Shown here: positions 6,221-8,798 of the stretch, piece by piece | Position numbering within the stretch: position 1 is the first letter of the stretch | Layout: every line of letters begins with the position of its first letter | NCBI GenBank assembly: GCA_013812995.1 | Contig: JACCSL010000047.1 | Span: forward strand, 1-8,798 | Direction: 5' to 3' | DNA length: 8,798 bases | Source: Ardenticatenales bacterium | Lineage (GTDB): Bacteria; Chloroflexota; Anaerolineae; Ardenticatenales; Ardenticatenaceae | Position numbers and translations under genes: made by a program | The notes under the pieces: model-generated | What the model was told of the DNA's origin: nothing | The model's input: only the letters and a program-made list of their open reading frames with translations | Databases searched by the model: none

Positions 6221-7665
6221 TGGCGTCGCAATTCCTTACTTGTGCGTTTAAGCTCCACAACCCGAGCGCTTGGCGGCGTGCAGTGCTAGACCATATTTGC
6301 GAGGAATACACCTATGCCATGCGCGATTTGCTGGCAGGGTGTGAGGAAAGTGGCATCGTGCTGAAGGATGCAGCCCGCAAGGCAAACAAGCAGGGCGAGA
6401 AACAAAACAAGTGGACTGGTGACTCTGTCGCGTGTGTGCTACCTCGCAGCGGTGAACTGCAAGTTGATGTGGTTTCCACACTAAAGGAGGCCATGATAAG
6501 CAATGTGGCCGCGATGCTGGCTTCTCATTACGCCCTTGAGACGATAGGGCAAGCCGGTTTCCCCACGGCGCGCGACCCTTCGCCAGAGGGCTTGATGGAG
6601 GCGGAGAATGACTTGGCTCTGGTTGGTGAGGACTTGGCGGATTACGAGCGGGCGCGAAATAACGTAACTCGGCGGTCCCGAGGCGATGTTATGCCGGTCC
6701 ACATCATTCGTTCGCGAGATGTTCGGATTCTGGCCGATACAGAACGGGGCCGATTTTTTGCCTGGTTCAGAACCCTGCCTGTCAATCACCCTCTAGGACA
6801 CAAAACCATCATTGATCAGGGTAATCTCGTTGACGTGAATACAGGAGCGCCGTTCGCGTATGCGGGTGATGGTGCCATCTTGCTTCCCTTGGAGGTAGGA
6901 GTCCGTCAAGGAGAATGGCATTGGCAATATACCAAATTCCTCCAGCCCATTTTGCAGGGGCAAGCATCTATTAAATCTGCGCAACTCATCAGGAAGGGCT
7001 TAGCGGGAAAACGAGAGTATTTTCTGAATGTGGCTTTCGAGTTTGATTGCCCCAAGCCTTATGAGCCGGAGAGTTACCTGGGGATAGATCGAGGCATCTT
7101 GTATACTGTGGCCTATGCCGTGGTGGACAAGCGGGGCGCTATTCTCCTGAAGGAGCACCAGGAAGACGGGTTAAGGGCACTACAAATAGCCGCAGGAAAA
7201 TATATTCGGGGTCGGCAACGGCGAGGCAAACCAGTCAATGTCACCCACTACCGAGGCAAGCAGCGCGAAGAGGTGTTACACAAACTCGCCAATCGTATAA
7301 TTGCTGTGGCGTTGGAGTGTCAGGCTGGAATTGTGCTGGAGGACCTGAACATTCAGGTCAGGGGGAAGTTCGTGAAATCTTCCTGGGCCAAGTTGGAGAG
7401 CATCCTTATCTACAAATGTACCCTGGCTGGTGTTCCGTTCGTCTGTAGGGTGTTCGCCGCCAAGTCTAGCCAAATTTGTATTTGGTGTGGGGAGTTGGTC
7501 GAACGTCAGGATCGGGTGCTAACCTGCCACCACTGTGGGGCAATCGAGCATAGCGATGATGCTGCTGGCGTGAATATCGCCCGGCGTGCTATGTACCGCA
7601 AAAAGGATTGGGAGAAGCAAGGAGGCTATCGAGCGTTTCACCGGAGTTTCGCCAATGTGAGGTGA
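6220..7665 (+). CDS. tnpB: TnpB/Cas12-lineage RuvC nuclease, 481 aa, with extended N-terminal half
   Basis: The C-terminal half is a standard TnpB nuclease core: RuvC-I 'YLGIDRG' with Asp290, RuvC-II 'IVLEDLN' with Glu374, a zinc ribbon C-I-W-C (420-423) and C-H-H-C (436-439), and RuvC-III 'HSDDAAGVNIA' with Asp446. All catalytic and zinc residues are present, so RNA-guided DNA cleavage is plausible. Spacing between the catalytic residues (84 and 72) is TnpB-like. The N-terminal half is about 100 residues longer than in ordinary TnpB, where the first Asp lies near 190. It begins 'FLTCAFKLHNPSAWRRAVL' and lacks the usual TnpB opening, so the protein may be an intermediate between TnpB and a compact type V effector. 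No CRISPR array or Cas1/Cas2 is in the window. The start is supported by a strong GGAGGAGGAG 8 nt upstream and the one-base overlap with the RHH gene. Its 3' end folds into a stem-loop that may belong to its guide RNA. Confidence 0.88.
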   Translation: MASQFLTCAFKLHNPSAWRRAVLDHICEEYTYAMRDLLAGCEESGIVLKDAARKANKQGEKQNKWTGDSVACVLPRSGELQVDVVSTLKEAMISNVAAMLASHYALETIGQAGFPTARDPSPEGLMEAENDLALVGEDLADYERARNNVTRRSRGDVMPVHIIRSRDVRILADTERGRFFAWFRTLPVNHPLGHKTIIDQGNLVDVNTGAPFAYAGDGAILLPLEVGVRQGEWHWQYTKFLQPILQGQASIKSAQLIRKGLAGKREYFLNVAFEFDCPKPYEPESYLGIDRGILYTVAYAVVDKRGAILLKEHQEDGLRALQIAAGKYIRGRQRRGKPVNVTHYRGKQREEVLHKLANRIIAVALECQAGIVLEDLNIQVRGKFVKSSWAKLESILIYKCTLAGVPFVCRVFAAKSSQICIWCGELVERQDRVLTCHHCGAIEHSDDAAGVNIARRAMYRKKDWEKQGGYRAFHRSFANVR

Positions 7666-7702
7666 AACGACGACTCTGCCTCCGCTTCGCTACGGCGGAG
7701 GC
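7634..7702 (+). ncRNA. Candidate omega-RNA (reRNA) scaffold at the tnpB 3' end
   Basis: Two stem-loops follow one another. CGTTTCACC (7634-7642) pairs perfectly with GGTGAAACG (7661-7669) over an 18-nt loop and includes the tnpB stop codon. GCCTCCGC (7678-7685) pairs perfectly with GCGGAGGC (7695-7702) over a 9-nt loop. In characterised TnpB elements the guide RNA scaffold is processed from the 3' end of the tnpB message plus the right end of the element, and the guide is the flanking DNA. The guide would then start somewhere after about 7703 and run toward the DUF3825 gene. The limits are uncertain; the second hairpin alone may be just the right-end transposition hairpin. Confidence 0.45.
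7678..7702. repeat. Right-end hairpin between the convergent genes
   Basis: An 8-bp perfect inverted repeat GCCTCCGC / GCGGAGGC with a 9-nt loop lies in the 74-base gap between the tnpB stop (7665) and the stop of the convergent DUF3825 gene (7740). It is the kind of subterminal hairpin found at IS200/IS605 right ends. It lacks a clear T-run on either strand (gtttg on the plus side, agagt on the minus side), so a role as an intrinsic terminator is weaker, although some termination of both converging transcripts is possible. Confidence 0.55.
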
Positions 7703-7739
7703 GTTTGCTGGAGTGCCTTGTGGGGCCAGCACTGATTCA

Positions 7740-8633
7740 TCATGGTTGCAGCCATTCGGTATCAGGACGAGCCAGGAGGCGTGCATTGTTGTACGCCATG
7801 TCTAAGGTGAGGATCGTCGAACAGCGATAGGCATTGGTTGACTCGCTCCTGTCTGCGACTAGGGCGAAGTCTGCCTTGCCAGGATTTTCTAAGCAAATAG
7901 GAAGTAACAACTGAACACCGCCGTCCTTCTCCTTGTCCCAGTAAAACTGTGGAATCGCTGTCTTATAGTTCCGGTAGACCCGCTTCTTGGTTGTGGCCTC
8001 GGCGCTTATGAGCAGTTGCCGAGCCATATATGTGTTTGCTTGCAGGTGCGCAGGGAACCTCTCGATGTTCTCCATCACATGGTCAAAGTTAATATACAAC
8101 TCACATCGTCTGTCGTAGAGGAGAATTGACGGATCGTCAAAGTAGTTTGCTAAGGGGGGTGGCGAAGATCCGAAGTTGTCAATGAAGTCCCAGTCACTTG
8201 CTTTCGTGAATCTGAAGAATTTCCAAGGCTGCCGTCCCTCTCGGTTGTTGCGGCGGAACAGGGCATAAATTTCCTCTTGGTTTGGGGTGACGAGTCCAGT
8301 GTTGATCGCTGCGTGTTGCCCGTTGGCCGAGTAACTGATTCCGCTGTTCATTTCTTCCAGACGCCGAAATGTATGGCGAACGTAGCTACGAAGAATAGGG
8401 AGCGACTCTGATACCTGGATATGTTTGTAATCCCAAGGTTCAGGTTCTGCGAGCGCGGCGAGCTTTTCTAGCCAACCGGGCTTCCCCATATCAGCGAAAG
8501 CGGTCAAATGGTCATCGGCTCCTTCCCAACCCACAACTGAGACGGCGATTGCTTCTGGGCCTTTCTCTCCTTCCTTCGCAAAGAATTCTACTATGCAGCC
8601 CTCGGAAAGGTGTCCATCCTCATCGGCGGGCAA
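7740..8633 (-). CDS. DUF3825-family protein with the C-terminal half of a cold-shock domain (297 aa from TTG)
   Basis: Residues about 55-297 match the DUF3825 family as I recall it: 'WLEKLAALAEPEPWDY' (54-69), 'ILRSYVRHTFRRL' (80-92), 'NTGLVTPNQEEIYALF' (111-126), 'ILLYDR' (170-175), 'RNYKTAIPQFYW' (221-232), 'QLLLPICL' (241-248), and the closing 'TILTLDMAYNNARLLARP' (273-290) with 'EWLQP'. The ending is complete. Its biochemical role is not known to me; such domains often follow an OB-fold RNA-binding domain. That fits here: residues 9-33, 'LSEGCIVEFFAKEGEKGPEA', are the last strands of a cold-shock domain. The same frame upstream of the TTG (8634-8672) encodes NNGSQDVFVRNSA, which contains the RNP2-like D-V-F-V. 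The true protein therefore probably began further upstream, but no ATG/GTG/TTG exists in this frame before a TGA, so the TTG is only the track-style choice. The gene converges on tnpB. Likely a cytoplasmic nucleic-acid-associated protein. Confidence 0.8.
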   Translation of the reverse strand: MPADEDGHLSEGCIVEFFAKEGEKGPEAIAVSVVGWEGADDHLTAFADMGKPGWLEKLAALAEPEPWDYKHIQVSESLPILRSYVRHTFRRLEEMNSGISYSANGQHAAINTGLVTPNQEEIYALFRRNNREGRQPWKFFRFTKASDWDFIDNFGSSPPPLANYFDDPSILLYDRRCELYINFDHVMENIERFPAHLQANTYMARQLLISAEATTKKRVYRNYKTAIPQFYWDKEKDGGVQLLLPICLENPGKADFALVADRSESTNAYRCSTILTLDMAYNNARLLARPDTEWLQP

Positions 8634-8673
8634 CGCACTGTTGCGGACAAATACATCTTGAGAGCCATTATTA

Positions 8674-8733
8674 CTCTGGTTTCGCGTAAAACGGAGGGGC
8701 AGAATGTGAATTCTTACTGAGCACTCCCCTCAA
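8674..8733 (-). pseudogene. Out-of-frame N-terminal half of the cold-shock domain of the DUF3825 protein
   Basis: Reading the minus strand from TTG 8733 gives (M)RGVLSKNSHSAPPFYAKPE and then an in-frame TAA. Skipping a single T (base 8673) joins this to NNGSQDVFVRNSAL in the DUF3825 frame. The joined product lines up over its whole length with a CspA-type domain (G-I-V-K...F-I-T-P-D-D-G-S-K-D-V-F-V-H). A purine-rich AAAAGGGG (8745-8738) lies 4 nt before the TTG. This points to a one-base indel in an ancestral cold-shock-DUF3825 gene, or to a sequencing error. The RNP1 motif (K-G-F-G-F) is not recognisable even after the correction; its place is taken by SAPPFYA. Confidence 0.45.
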
Positions 8734-8752
8734 TTCGCCCCTTTTACGCGAA
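8681..8752. repeat. Quasi-palindrome upstream of the DUF3825 gene
   Basis: TTCGCGTAAAA (8681-8691) pairs perfectly with TTTTACGCGAA (8742-8752), and GGGGC (8696-8700) pairs with GCCCC (8737-8741). Only CGGA (8692-8695) is unpaired on one side, and the loop is 36 nt (8701-8736). The structure spans the possible start, the purine-rich ribosome-binding site and the RNP1-equivalent part of the broken cold-shock domain. It may regulate translation by hiding the start region, or be the trace of a mutation event. Confidence 0.7.
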
Positions 8753-8782
8753 TTCCCTGGTTTCTCGAACCTGAAATCCCGA

Positions 8783-8788
8783 ATTATC
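8783..8788 (-). promoter_or_regulatory. Possible -10 box for the DUF3825 gene, -35 outside the window
   Basis: The minus strand reads GATAAT at 8788-8783, five of six consensus -10 bases. With normal spacing the -35 element would lie just beyond the window, so it cannot be checked. Transcription would start near 8776, about 43 nt before the TTG at 8733. Confidence 0.25.
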
Positions 8789-8798
8789 GCCGCGAAAG

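Larger units (their letters stand above)
5900..7710 (+). mobile_element. Putative TnpA-less IS200/IS605-related (TnpB-type) element with an RHH gene; ends approximate
   Basis: The block contains a ribbon-helix-helix gene and a TnpB/Cas12-like nuclease gene, with hairpins on the left (5901-5958) and on the right (7678-7702). Its base composition is less GC-rich than the operon on its left, and it seems to interrupt a small minus-strand gene. No tyrosine (TnpA) or serine (IS607-type) transposase is encoded, so it would be a non-autonomous element moved in trans, or a domesticated locus that no longer moves. The 5626-6061 interval holds only the leftward promoter, the remnant frame, the left hairpins and the rightward promoter. 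The boundaries given are estimates. Confidence 0.45.

Noticed and set aside
7678..7702. Hairpin as a strong bidirectional intrinsic terminator
   Set aside because: The stem is good, but neither side is followed by a run of T, so I list it as an element-end or guide-RNA hairpin and only allow partial termination.
7589..7805. Small frames on both strands across the tnpB 3' end
   Set aside because: They overlap the tnpB zinc-ribbon tail, the right-end hairpin and the DUF3825 C-terminus; each lacks a start signal and is explained by these features.
8676..8767. Direct repeat CTGGTTTC (8676-8683 and 8757-8764) as a target-site duplication
   Set aside because: Only 8 bases match, they partly overlap the arms of the quasi-palindrome, and the enclosed 70 bases contain coding remnants rather than an insertion.

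Overview
The window reads as a moderately GC-rich bacterial chromosome with two parts. The left part (1-5700) is a GC-rich, tightly packed minus-strand gene set of ordinary chromosomal character. The right part (about 5700-8798) is visibly less GC-rich and accessory in character. My best guess for the source is a soil or thermophilic filamentous Chloroflexota (Ktedonobacteria-like). The guess rests on the very large cyclase-like/ATPase/TPR protein, the S9 peptidase, an AAR2-like gene and a TnpB-type element together; no marker gene in the window proves it.

Left part, read on the minus strand from a promoter near 5670-5698. First comes a 1073-aa protein with a degenerate class III nucleotide cyclase domain, a signalling P-loop ATPase and a TPR tail (5625-2404). 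After 50 bases comes an S9 prolyl-oligopeptidase-type serine peptidase with a beta-propeller and an intact catalytic triad (2353-398). Its stop codon overlaps or abuts the start of a third gene, truncated by the window edge (395-1). The product of that third gene resembles the N-terminal domain of AAR2, the eukaryotic U5 snRNP assembly factor. The overlap and the ribosome-binding site inside the peptidase gene imply co-translation of peptidase and AAR2-like protein.

Middle part (5717-7710). A short minus-strand open frame that may be a gene remnant ends at 5717 and runs into hairpin-rich DNA. Then comes a plus-strand two-gene operon: a 52-aa ribbon-helix-helix (Arc/MetJ-type) protein and, overlapping it by one base (TAATG), a 481-aa RuvC nuclease of the TnpB/Cas12 lineage. 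The operon has a perfect TATAAT box placed so that transcription should start at or next to the ATG of the small protein (leaderless mRNA). A 10-bp palindrome sits on the start site, with a near-copy exactly 21 bp upstream, which looks like an autoregulatory operator. No TnpA is present. Two stem-loops at the 3' end of the nuclease gene are the expected place for a guide (omega) RNA scaffold.

Right part (7740-8798, minus strand). A DUF3825 protein is preceded by the C-terminal half of a cold-shock domain in the same frame. The N-terminal half of that domain is encoded just upstream but in another frame. The strand that would carry its RNA-binding RNP1 motif is one arm of a quasi-palindrome, suggesting that a templated mutation damaged the domain.

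The most noteworthy items are the bacterial AAR2-like gene, the repressor-coupled TnpB/Cas12-like nuclease and the broken cold-shock/DUF3825 fusion.
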